From positions 213,897 to 277,896 of the forward strand of contig JABAQJ010000002.1 in the NCBI GenBank assembly GCA_019186945.1: a stretch of 64,000 nucleotides of DNA, given 5' to 3'. This DNA comes from Gemmatimonadaceae bacterium. Lineage in GTDB: Bacteria > Gemmatimonadota > Gemmatimonadetes > Gemmatimonadales > Gemmatimonadaceae. The position numbers and the translations under genes were made by a program. Shown piece after piece: positions 51,009-59,186 of this stretch (position 1 is the stretch's first letter; each line of letters opens with the position of its first letter). Under the pieces are notes generated by a model. That model worked only from the letters and a program-made list of their open reading frames with translations, made no database searches and had not been told where the DNA came from.

Positions 51009-51780
51009 GCTCGAAGCTCGCCAGCTCACTAAGGAATTCGATAGCGGAGACCACCGCCTAACGGTTCTCCGCGATGTCAACTTCACGATCCCGCAAGGTC
51101 AGTTCGTCGCCATTGTCGGCCCATCCGGCAGCGGCAAGACCACCTTGCTCGGCCTGCTGGCGGGGCTCGACGTCCCGACACGCGGCGACGTCCTGCTCGA
51201 TGGCGCCAGCCTGACGCGCATGACCGAAGACGAACGTGCTCGGCTGCGGGGAGAGAAAGTTGGGTTCGTGTTCCAGAGCTTTCAACTCATCCCGACGCTG
51301 ACGGCGATCGAAAACGTCCAAGTGCCGCTCGAATTGCGCGGAGAGCGCGGCGCCGGAGAGCGCGCTCGCGAATTGCTGGAGCGCGTGGGGCTGGCGGATC
51401 GACTGGAGCATTTCCCCACACAGCTGTCCGGTGGCGAGCAGCAACGGGTGGCGATCGCGCGAGCGTTCGTGAACCGTCCCCGTATTCTCTTTGCGGACGA
51501 GCCAACCGGCAATCTGGACGGCAGCACCGGCGCCCGGATCGTCACTCTGCTGGAGGCCCTGAATCGCGAATCGGGGTCCACAGTGGTCCTCGTGACACAT
51601 GATCCGGGACTGGCCCAGCGAGCGCACCGGCTGGTCCGGCTTGCCGACGGAGCGGTGGTCGAAGACGTGACGAAGCGCAATGCCGAGAGCGACGGATCCG
51701 ATCGAGCCGCGGACGCGGGCTCCACCAGCACCGATGCGCGGCCGGCTACCGTCGCCACATCGGCCACGGGATCGAATTGA
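51007..51780 (+). CDS. ybbA: YbbA-like ABC transporter ATPase
   Basis: A 257-residue LolD/MacB-group ATPase. Walker A is GPSGSGKTT (about residue 38), the Q-loop is FVFQSFQLIPTLTAIENV, the signature is LSGGEQQRVAIARA (about 143), Walker B is ILFADEPTGNLD, and the switch His is in LVTHDP. It would energise the large FtsX-like permease encoded next, whose ATG overlaps this gene's stop by 1 bp. The last 35 residues are Ser/Ala/Thr-rich and beyond the usual family length. The exporter is of the lipoprotein/lipid-related type, but substrate is not known. The start shares CATG with the divergent tesA-like gene, so each gene's ribosome-binding region lies inside the other's coding sequence. Confidence 0.93.
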   Translation: MLEARQLTKEFDSGDHRLTVLRDVNFTIPQGQFVAIVGPSGSGKTTLLGLLAGLDVPTRGDVLLDGASLTRMTEDERARLRGEKVGFVFQSFQLIPTLTAIENVQVPLELRGERGAGERARELLERVGLADRLEHFPTQLSGGEQQRVAIARAFVNRPRILFADEPTGNLDGSTGARIVTLLEALNRESGSTVVLVTHDPGLAQRAHRLVRLADGAVVEDVTKRNAESDGSDRAADAGSTSTDARPATVATSATGSN

Positions 51781-54347
51781 TGGGCGCCGTAAGAGCGCCC
51801 GGCGGAAGCTCGCCGCTGATCGGGCTTGCCTGGCGAGAATCGCGAACCACGCGCCGCCGGCTCTTCCTGTACATGTCTTCGATCTCGTTAGGTGTCGCCG
51901 CCCTCGTAGGCATCGACTCGTTCGCGAACAACATCAAGGCGTCGGTGGAGGAGCAGGCCCGCTCTCTGGTCGGAGGCGACGTGACATTCTCGTCACGCCG
52001 GGGCTGGAAACCAGCGACCGACTCGCTGTTCGCGGCACTGATGGCGAGCGGTACGCCGATTTCGCGCGTCACCACGTTCGGCTCGATGGCGTTGGTCGAT
52101 CGGACACAGATGACGCGACTGGCCCAGGTCCGCGCCATCGACGAGCGTTTCCCCCTGTACGGCGAGGTGGTGACGTCCCCGGCCGGCGCATGGCAGCGAC
52201 TGCATGCGGGTAGAAATGCCGTAGTCGATCCGGCGCTCCTCATTGCCCTGAGCGCGCACGTCGGCGACTCGGTTTCTCTGGGATACGCGCGTTTCGAGAT
52301 CGTGGGTTCGATCGACGCCGTGCCTGGCGATCCCGGTGTCTCCTCGGTGATAGGCCCCAGGATCTTCATCCCGGATCGATATGTCGACTCGACACGCCTT
52401 CTGGGTTTCGGCAGCCGGGCAGAGTACGATGCGTTCGCCAAGGTTCGAACGCAGGCGCCCGACGACTTCGTGGAGTCGATCAAGCCGGTGCTCGAACGCG
52501 ATTCCGTGCGTGTTCGTACTGTCCAGGAGCGGCAGACGAACATCACGAGCGACATCGATGACCTCTCCAGCTACCTCGGTATCGTCGGCGTGGTGGCGTT
52601 GTTGCTGGGAGGGATCGGCGTAGCCAGCGGCGTAAGTGCGTGGGTTCGGCGCAAGATCGACGTCGTGGCGGTGCTTCGGTGCCTTGGCGCGACGAGCCGT
52701 CAGGTGCTGCTCATCTATGCGACACAGGCCGCGCTGATGGGCCTCCTTGGCGCCGTCGTCGGAACGATTCTGGGCGTCGGAATGCAGTTCGCGCTCCCGA
52801 TCGCGGCTCGCGACTTCCTTCCGGTGGACGTGCAGGTCCGACTCGATGCCGGTGCGATTCTGACCGGGCTGTCGTTAGGTGTCTGGATTTCGCTCGCGTT
52901 CGCCTTGCGGCCGTTGCTGGCCTTGCGGCGCGTCTCTCCGCTGCAGGCGATCCGGCGCGACGAGGGCCTGTCCTCGCTTGGCCGGACGCTGAAGGACCCC
53001 GCACGCGTGGCGGTGAATGCGCTCCTCGCGGCAAGCGTCGTCGGCGTGTCCGCGACGCGATCGGAATCGCCACGTGAAGTACTCGGCTTCAGCCTCGCGA
53101 TCGCCGCCGTCATCGCCCTCCTCGCGCTGAGCGCGGCAACGCTGTCCCGCCTCGCGCGCTGGGCGGCACGGACGCGCCTCCCCTACCTGATGCGGCAGGG
53201 GATTGCCAACCTGCATCGTCCCGCAAACCAGACGCGATCGGTGGTGCTGTCGTTAGGATTCGGAGCGTTCCTGATGACGACCCTGTACCTGGTGCAGGCG
53301 AACCTGCTCAGGCAGTTCGCCGCCGTCCAGGAGGCCTCGCGCGGCAACCTGGTCCTGTTTGACGTGCAGGATGACCAGATCGCCGGCATCGACTCGATCG
53401 TCCGCGCGTCGGGAAGCGAAGTGCTCGAGCGAACGCCGATCGTGACCATGCGCATCGCGGCGATCAATGGCACACCGACCAGCGCCCTGCTCGCTGACAG
53501 TACCCGCCGGTTCGACTCCTGGCCGCTCCGGCGCGAGTACCGCTCCAGCTTCCGTGGCGACCTCACGCCATCCGAGCATCTGGTTGCCGGCACCTGGTTC
53601 GGCGCCTCGCCCCCACCGGCTGGAACCACCGTCTTCGAGCTATCCCTCGAAGAGGAAATCGCCCGCGACCTGGGCGTGCAGCTTGGCGATACGGTCGACT
53701 GGAACGTGCAGGGCGTTATCGTCTCGACCGTGATCACCAGCCTTCGGGCGGTCAACTGGGCCCGGTTCGAGACCAACTTCTTCGCCCTGTTCCAGCCGGG
53801 GGCGCTCGAGCAGGCACCCAAGATGTGGGTGGCCCTGGTCCGGACAGCGGGTGACAGCGCCATCGGCCAGCTGCAACGAGACGCCGTTGTGCGGTACCCG
53901 AACGTTGCGTCCGTGGACCTGACGCTCATCCGCCGCACGATTGCCGACATCTCGAACCGCGCATCGCTTGCGATCAGGTTTCTCGCCGTCTTCAGCCTCG
54001 CCATGGGAATCCCGGTTCTGTTCAGCGCCGTGGCTGCAACCCGGCGGGAGCGTGTTCGCGAAGGCGTCCTGCTCAAAGTGCTTGGCGCCACGCGCCGGCA
54101 GATCGGTCGTGTCCTTCTGTCGGAATACTTCGCCCTCGGCGTGCTGGGCAGTCTGGCAGGGATGCTACTGGCCTTCGGCGGCGCCTACGCGGTGATGCAC
54201 TGGATTTTCAAGCGACCCTTCGATCCCGCCGCAGGCTCGGCAGCAGTCATCGCTGTCGTGACGTTGCTGCTGACGGTCTCCATCGGCGTGCTGAGCGGAC
54301 GAGACGTCTTCCATGAGACTCCGATGGGGGCGCTGCGAGAAGTCTGA
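51780..54347 (+). CDS. ybbP: YbbP-like FtsX-domain ABC permease
   Basis: An 855-residue permease with the FtsX plan used by YbbP. One N-terminal helix at about residues 25-45 (LFLYMSSISLGVAALVGIDSFANNI) is followed by a large periplasmic domain (about 50-255). Helices lie at about 265-400 with VLRCLGATSRQVLLIYATQAALMGLLGA, then a second helix set and periplasmic domain (about 430-730). Final helices run from about 745 and contain LLKVLGATRRQIGRVLLSEYFALGVLGSLAGML. It is coupled to the upstream ATPase by a TGATG overlap. All three in-frame TTA leucine codons I find in it (51886, 52873, 53251) lie in CGTTAGG motifs. Confidence 0.92.
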   Translation: MGAVRAPGGSSPLIGLAWRESRTTRRRLFLYMSSISLGVAALVGIDSFANNIKASVEEQARSLVGGDVTFSSRRGWKPATDSLFAALMASGTPISRVTTFGSMALVDRTQMTRLAQVRAIDERFPLYGEVVTSPAGAWQRLHAGRNAVVDPALLIALSAHVGDSVSLGYARFEIVGSIDAVPGDPGVSSVIGPRIFIPDRYVDSTRLLGFGSRAEYDAFAKVRTQAPDDFVESIKPVLERDSVRVRTVQERQTNITSDIDDLSSYLGIVGVVALLLGGIGVASGVSAWVRRKIDVVAVLRCLGATSRQVLLIYATQAALMGLLGAVVGTILGVGMQFALPIAARDFLPVDVQVRLDAGAILTGLSLGVWISLAFALRPLLALRRVSPLQAIRRDEGLSSLGRTLKDPARVAVNALLAASVVGVSATRSESPREVLGFSLAIAAVIALLALSAATLSRLARWAARTRLPYLMRQGIANLHRPANQTRSVVLSLGFGAFLMTTLYLVQANLLRQFAAVQEASRGNLVLFDVQDDQIAGIDSIVRASGSEVLERTPIVTMRIAAINGTPTSALLADSTRRFDSWPLRREYRSSFRGDLTPSEHLVAGTWFGASPPPAGTTVFELSLEEEIARDLGVQLGDTVDWNVQGVIVSTVITSLRAVNWARFETNFFALFQPGALEQAPKMWVALVRTAGDSAIGQLQRDAVVRYPNVASVDLTLIRRTIADISNRASLAIRFLAVFSLAMGIPVLFSAVAATRRERVREGVLLKVLGATRRQIGRVLLSEYFALGVLGSLAGMLLAFGGAYAVMHWIFKRPFDPAAGSAAVIAVVTLLLTVSIGVLSGRDVFHETPMGALREV

Positions 54348-54471
54348 GAGGAACCATGGACTGGGGAGGTGGAGTCATGCGAACCATCGTCCGGCCACTC
54401 GCAAACCCGTGCACAGCAATCCTTCAGCGGTAATGCCGGCCCGATGTTCGGCATCGATCCGAGGCACGACG

Positions 54472-54506
54472 ACGCGGATCGCCGCCACGATTGGCGCGAT
54501 CCGCGT
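54472..54506. terminator. Candidate bidirectional terminator between convergent genes
   Basis: ACGCGGATCGC pairs with GCGATCCGCGT (54472-54482 / 54496-54506), with a short inner CCA/TGG continuation. It lies midway in the 204-base gap between the ybbP-like and BNR genes. No U-tract is evident on either side, so it could also be a non-terminating hairpin. Confidence 0.45.
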
Positions 54507-54551
54507 ATGATCGTCCCTTAGCTCGCGCCCGATACGGCGCTCCGACTTCCT

Positions 54552-57500
54552 TCACATCACCGTTTTCCGAGGCACGACGATCGCGCCAAGCCCGAGGCGC
54601 TGGAGTAGCTGGTTGAATGCGGGCACATCGCGGTCGAGGATCAGTTGCAACCGTCGCGAAACCGGCGCCCATTCCTTGAGGACGTCCGCCATGCGCTCGT
54701 ACGCACCGGCCGAAGGGCGTCCCTCCGGACCGCCGTGGATGTACCCGTCGGTGCCTGTGACGAAGCCGTATACCTCGGCAAGGTTGTTGTCGATCTTGCC
54801 GGCGTGACGGATCGGATCCTGGCCGCTCTCGCTCTTCACCTGGATCAGTTCCACCTCCACTCCAGTCAGCTTCGTGTTGAGCGAGTCCGCGGCCGGCTTG
54901 ACTTCGGAGTCGCGTCCGACGCGTGTCGCCTGTTCCAGCGCGCGCTCCGCCTGTTCCTTCACGGCCCTTGCAATCTCGATGGATCGGTTGACGGCGTTGA
55001 TGCTGTCGCGCAGGGCGATAGCCAGCTTGAACTGCTCCTCGTAATCGGCCTGGGCAACCCTCGTCAGGCGAGGATCGCCGAGGATGCGGAACGACTGCGT
55101 TTGCGTCACGCCATTGGCGGAGAGGCGTACCTGGTAGGCACCGGGTGGCGCTTTCACGCCTCCCATGTAGCCCCAGATCACCTGTCCTTTCACCGGCTCG
55201 GGACCGGGATACATCACGTCCCACAGGTAGCGATTCATACCTTTCGCGGCCGGCAGGGCCTTGTAGTTGCCTTTCCGCGCCGCAGCGGTATCGGACGTGA
55301 ACGACCGGACCACATTCCCCTGACCGTCCAGCACCTCGAGCTCGATGGCGGCGCTGGGGGCAGCAGCGAGCACGTAGGTGATCACGACGCCATCGGGCCG
55401 GTTCTCCGGACGGACCTCCGCGCCGCCGGCTCCACCTTCGCCAAGGTCAAGGCGATAGGTGTCCCGTGGCTTGTAAAGGAAGGCCGCAGCGGAAGCAGGC
55501 ACGTCGGCGAGTTGATGCAGCGGCGTCAGATCGTCCAGAATCCACAACGAGCGCCCCTGGGTCGACACCACCAGGTCGTTGGCATGAACGCGCATGTCCG
55601 CGATCGGCGTGATCGGCAGATTCAACTGGAGCGACTGCCAGCTTCGGCCACCATTGAAGCTGACGAACAGGCCGTATTCGGTGCCGGCGTAGACGACGCC
55701 GTCCTTGACCGGATCTTCTCGCACCGACCGAATGGGATACCCGTCGGGGATGCCATTGGCGCCATCGGTGAGCAGCGACCATGTCTTTCCGTAGTCGTCG
55801 GTCCGCCAGATGTACGGTTTGAAGTCGTCGAAGCGGAATTTCTGCGCGGCCAGATAGGCCCGGCCGTCCCTGTGTACCGAGAGGTCGATGTTCTCCACGG
55901 TGGCGAAGGGCGGCATGTCTCTGGGTGTCACGTCCTCCCAGTTGCCGCCTCCATTCCGGGTGATATGGACTTTCCCGTCATCGCTCCCCGTCCACAACGT
56001 CCGCGCATCCTTCGCGTCCTCGCTGATCGCGAACAGCGTCGTGAAGATCTCGACGCCGGTGATATCGTGATTGATCGGTCCGCCGGCATACTCCTGGAAC
56101 GGCTTGTGGTTGGTCGTCAGATCCGGCGAGATCGTTTCCCAGGTCATGCCACCGTCGCGCGTCCGATGGACGTATTGCGAACCGTGGTACACGACGTTCG
56201 GATCGTGGCGGGAGACGAGCATCGGCGCCACCCACTGAAAGCGATACTTCAGATCCTTGGCAGCCTGGCCGAGTTGCAGCTGTGGGTAGATGATGACCTC
56301 GCGGCGCTCCTCCGTGCGGGTGTCGTAGCGATTGATCGCACCGCCGTAGCACCCGCCATAGATCAACTCGGGGTGGTCCGGATGCAGCGCCACGGGTCCG
56401 GTCTCGCAGCCCGACGCGTATCGCCACTCCTGGGTCGGATGCAGCGAACTGTGCCCCGTCCACGCCGGTAACGATATGCTCGTGTTGTCCTGCTGCGACG
56501 AGTAGACGCGGTACGGGAACTGGTTGTCCACCACGACGTCGTAGAACTCGGCCGTGGGCTGGTTGTTCATCGTGCTCCACGTCTTGCCGCGCGTCAGGCT
56601 CACCTGCGCCCCGCCATCGTCGCCAAGAACGAGATACCGATTGTCCCGGTGGTTGATCCAGAGGTCGTGCGTATCGCCGTGAGGGACCTCGATCGGTTCG
56701 AACGTCTTGCCGGCATCGACCGAGCGATAGATGCTCGTGTTGAGCGCGTAAACCGTGTTCTCGTCGACGGGGTCGGCTTCGATGCGGGTGTAGTACCATG
56801 CCCTCTGGCGGAGCTTGTTCTCGCTGTTGGTGCGGATCCACGTCTTGCCCGCATCGTCGCTGCGATACACGCCACCCTCGGGCTCCGCCTCGATGATCGC
56901 CCAGAGACGGTCAGGATTGGCGCGGCTCACTGTCACGCCGATCTTCCCCGTCAGACCTTTCGGAAGTCCGCCCGTCAGCTTCACCCAGCTGTCGCCCCCG
57001 TCGACCGACTTCCAGATCCCTCCCTCGCTGCTCCCGGACAGCATCGTGTACGGTTTTCGCTCTGCGCGCCACATCGCAGCATACAGGATGCGTGGGTTGA
57101 TCCAGTTCACCGCGATGTCCGACGCACCCGTCGAATCGTTCAGGAAAAGCACGCGGTCCCATGTCCGTCCGCCGTTCGAAGTGCGATAGATGCCGCGTTC
57201 CGGATTCTTCCCGAACGGATGACCGACCGCTGCGGCCCAAACGACGTCCGGGTTCTGCGGGTGCACGGCCATCCGGCGAATCGCACCCGACTCCGGAAGG
57301 CCGGAGAACTTCCAGGTCTTGCCGGCATCCGTGGACTTCCAAATGCCGCGGCCGGCCGAGGTGTTACCGCGAATATCGGCGGATCCCGTGCCGACGTAGA
57401 TCACATTGGGGTCAGAGTCCGCGACGTCGATCGCGCCGATGGATCCGCCGAAATATCCGTCGGAGATGTTGACCCAGTATTGCCCGGCATCCTCGGTTTT

Positions 57501-57761
57501 CCAGACACCCCCTCCGGTGGACCCCATGTAGTAGAGGTACGGCTGATCGGCGACGCCGGTCACCGCGGTGGAACGACCGCCACGGAAGGGACCGATCATG
57601 CGAAATCGCATCGCATTGTACAGGAGCGTGTCGAAGGCCGGTCCGGCACTTTGCGTCGAGCTGAGCGGCGCGGTGCGCGGGCGCTGGCTCGTGGCGGGCG
57701 CGACGAGCGAAACGCTCAGGAGCGCGCCAAGGGCGAGGAAGGTACGGGGGGAGATTGTCAT
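54552..57761 (-). CDS. Secreted BNR/sortilin-type beta-propeller protein
   Basis: A 1069-residue exported protein of the VPS10/sortilin-like or BNR-repeat propeller group. A signal peptide (about residues 1-26, LALGALLSVSLVAPATSQ) is followed by many Asp-box blades from about 40 to 720: GGGVWKTEDAGQYW, RGIWKSTDAGKTWKFSG, RGIYRTSNGGRTWDRV, GGIWKSVDGGDSWVKL, YIWRTDDYGKTWSLL. Beyond 760 comes a beta-rich domain with PPGAYQVRLSANG. A helical C-terminal segment (LDRDVPAFNQLLQRLGL) closes the protein. Similar proteins are often annotated as glycosyl hydrolases, but I see no catalytic acid set that proves it. Start ATG 57761 begins the signal peptide. Confidence 0.85.
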   Translation of the reverse strand: MTISPRTFLALGALLSVSLVAPATSQRPRTAPLSSTQSAGPAFDTLLYNAMRFRMIGPFRGGRSTAVTGVADQPYLYYMGSTGGGVWKTEDAGQYWVNISDGYFGGSIGAIDVADSDPNVIYVGTGSADIRGNTSAGRGIWKSTDAGKTWKFSGLPESGAIRRMAVHPQNPDVVWAAAVGHPFGKNPERGIYRTSNGGRTWDRVLFLNDSTGASDIAVNWINPRILYAAMWRAERKPYTMLSGSSEGGIWKSVDGGDSWVKLTGGLPKGLTGKIGVTVSRANPDRLWAIIEAEPEGGVYRSDDAGKTWIRTNSENKLRQRAWYYTRIEADPVDENTVYALNTSIYRSVDAGKTFEPIEVPHGDTHDLWINHRDNRYLVLGDDGGAQVSLTRGKTWSTMNNQPTAEFYDVVVDNQFPYRVYSSQQDNTSISLPAWTGHSSLHPTQEWRYASGCETGPVALHPDHPELIYGGCYGGAINRYDTRTEERREVIIYPQLQLGQAAKDLKYRFQWVAPMLVSRHDPNVVYHGSQYVHRTRDGGMTWETISPDLTTNHKPFQEYAGGPINHDITGVEIFTTLFAISEDAKDARTLWTGSDDGKVHITRNGGGNWEDVTPRDMPPFATVENIDLSVHRDGRAYLAAQKFRFDDFKPYIWRTDDYGKTWSLLTDGANGIPDGYPIRSVREDPVKDGVVYAGTEYGLFVSFNGGRSWQSLQLNLPITPIADMRVHANDLVVSTQGRSLWILDDLTPLHQLADVPASAAAFLYKPRDTYRLDLGEGGAGGAEVRPENRPDGVVITYVLAAAPSAAIELEVLDGQGNVVRSFTSDTAAARKGNYKALPAAKGMNRYLWDVMYPGPEPVKGQVIWGYMGGVKAPPGAYQVRLSANGVTQTQSFRILGDPRLTRVAQADYEEQFKLAIALRDSINAVNRSIEIARAVKEQAERALEQATRVGRDSEVKPAADSLNTKLTGVEVELIQVKSESGQDPIRHAGKIDNNLAEVYGFVTGTDGYIHGGPEGRPSAGAYERMADVLKEWAPVSRRLQLILDRDVPAFNQLLQRLGLGAIVVPRKTVM

Positions 57762-57911
57762 GACGTGACAGTGCAGAACGCGACATCGGAATGCAAGCAC
57801 CAGCACGATCGTGAGAACGAAGCGCCGTGCCCCGGAGCAGGATTAGCCGGGAGCCGCCAAGATCGGCCGGCTAGAATGGCGAGTCGGCACGCGTTGAGAC
57901 GCTGTCGGAAC

Positions 57912-58952
57912 TCAGACGTTGAAGCGGACGTGCATGATGTCCCCATCCTGCACGACGTACTCCTTCCCCTCCAGCTGCAACTTCCCGGCTTCCTTCACTG
58001 CATGTTCGGAACCGAACGCCATGAACACATCGTACGGGATGACCTCCGCACGGATGAACCCCCTCTCGAGGTCGGAGTGGATGCGGCCCGAGGCCTCGCG
58101 AGCGCGTGTGCCGCGACGAATCGTCCACGCCCGCACCTCATCGGGCCCGACTGTGAAGAAAGAGATGAGATCCAGAAGTCCATACGACGCCCGGATGAAA
58201 CGCGCCAGCGCCGACTCTCGGAGACCCAGATCGTCAAGAAACGCGGTCTGTTCGTCAGGCGGCAGGCCGGCAATCTCGGCTTCGACGCTCGCCGACAGGA
58301 CGAGCCCCGCCGCTCCGAGGGCCGACAGTCTCGCACCGAGGGCATCCGGCATCGGCTCGGCTGCGCGCGACTCGTCGCGGTTCAGAGCCAGCAGGAGCTT
58401 CTGGTCCGTGAGGAACCCGTAGCCACGCAATGGCCCGCGATCGAGCTCGGCCGCCGTCAGTGTCCGCAGCGGGCGCCCGTCCTCCAGAACTGCTCGGATC
58501 CGCTCGAAGGTATCGATCTCCAGCTTCGGAGCCTTCTCTCTCCTTGCGCGATCGAGTCGTCGCTCGACGATCTCGAGGTCGGCGAACACGCACTCGGTGT
58601 GGAAGTTCTCGAGGTCACGCAAGGGATCCGGATCGCCTTCGACCGCCGGGTTCACGAAATCCCGCACGACCAGGCACAAAGCGTCCTGATCCCGGATCTG
58701 CTGCAACGCCTTGGCCGACAGGCCCTTCTTGTCAGCGCCGTGCTCGCCAGGGACATCGCAGAACACCATCTCCGCATAGGTGGTCTTCTTCGGGCTGAAG
58801 ATCCTCGATAGCGCGTCGATGCGCTCGTCAGGCACCTTGACGCTCGCGATTCGAAGTTCGCCACCGAACCCGACGGGGATCTGGAGCCCAGTCATCGTGT
58901 TGAAGACGGTGGTCTTACCGGAACCTGCAAATCCTACGAGGCCAATTCGCAT
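57912..58952 (-). CDS. YchF/Obg-type P-loop NTPase with TGS domain
   Basis: A 346-residue member of the YchF subfamily of translation-factor-like NTPases. The order is a G domain, a central helical insert (about residues 120-210) and a C-terminal TGS-like domain (about 265-346, LISFFTVGPDEVRAWTIRRGT to YVVQDGDIMHVRFNV). The P-loop is GFAGSGKTTVFNTMTG, not the GLPNVGKST usual in YchF, and the G3 box reads CDVPGEHG. The conserved GFIRAEVIPYDVF, typical of YchF, is intact. It may be a second YchF-type paralogue. ATP or GTP preference cannot be settled. It is upstream of the BNR gene on the same strand, with a 150-base gap. Confidence 0.85.
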   Translation of the reverse strand: MRIGLVGFAGSGKTTVFNTMTGLQIPVGFGGELRIASVKVPDERIDALSRIFSPKKTTYAEMVFCDVPGEHGADKKGLSAKALQQIRDQDALCLVVRDFVNPAVEGDPDPLRDLENFHTECVFADLEIVERRLDRARREKAPKLEIDTFERIRAVLEDGRPLRTLTAAELDRGPLRGYGFLTDQKLLLALNRDESRAAEPMPDALGARLSALGAAGLVLSASVEAEIAGLPPDEQTAFLDDLGLRESALARFIRASYGLLDLISFFTVGPDEVRAWTIRRGTRAREASGRIHSDLERGFIRAEVIPYDVFMAFGSEHAVKEAGKLQLEGKEYVVQDGDIMHVRFNV

Positions 58953-59125
58953 GATGTCGTGTTGCCGTGTTGGGGATCCGTCGAACGACTCTGGCCGGAA
59001 CTATGGCAGGGGCGTCAGAACGGGCGCGTCGCACTCCCGGGCTTCGACCATTGGGCGACTTTCGCGTCCCGCAAACTAAGCGACTCCGCTCGTGGGAGCA
59101 TCCATCGCCGGCAGGGTTAGCGCCG

Positions 59126-59161
59126 GCAAAGCGAAGGCGCGGGATCCTTCCCCGCGCCTTC
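59126..59161 (-). terminator. Terminator of the metalloprotease gene
   Basis: A perfect 13-bp stem GCGAAGGCGCGGG (59129-59141) / CCCGCGCCTTCGC (59149-59161) with a 7-base loop, followed on the minus strand by TTTGCC. It begins 26 bases past the stop. It also separates this gene from the ychF-like gene. Confidence 0.72.
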
Positions 59162-59186
59162 GCTCCAGCACGCGTATCTCACCGGT

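Noticed and set aside
54645-58811. 608- and 720-codon plus-strand frames opposite the BNR-propeller and YchF-like genes
   Set aside because: Antisense shadows; Arg/Val/Asp-rich without any recognisable domain, while the minus strand carries clear Asp-box and P-loop motifs.
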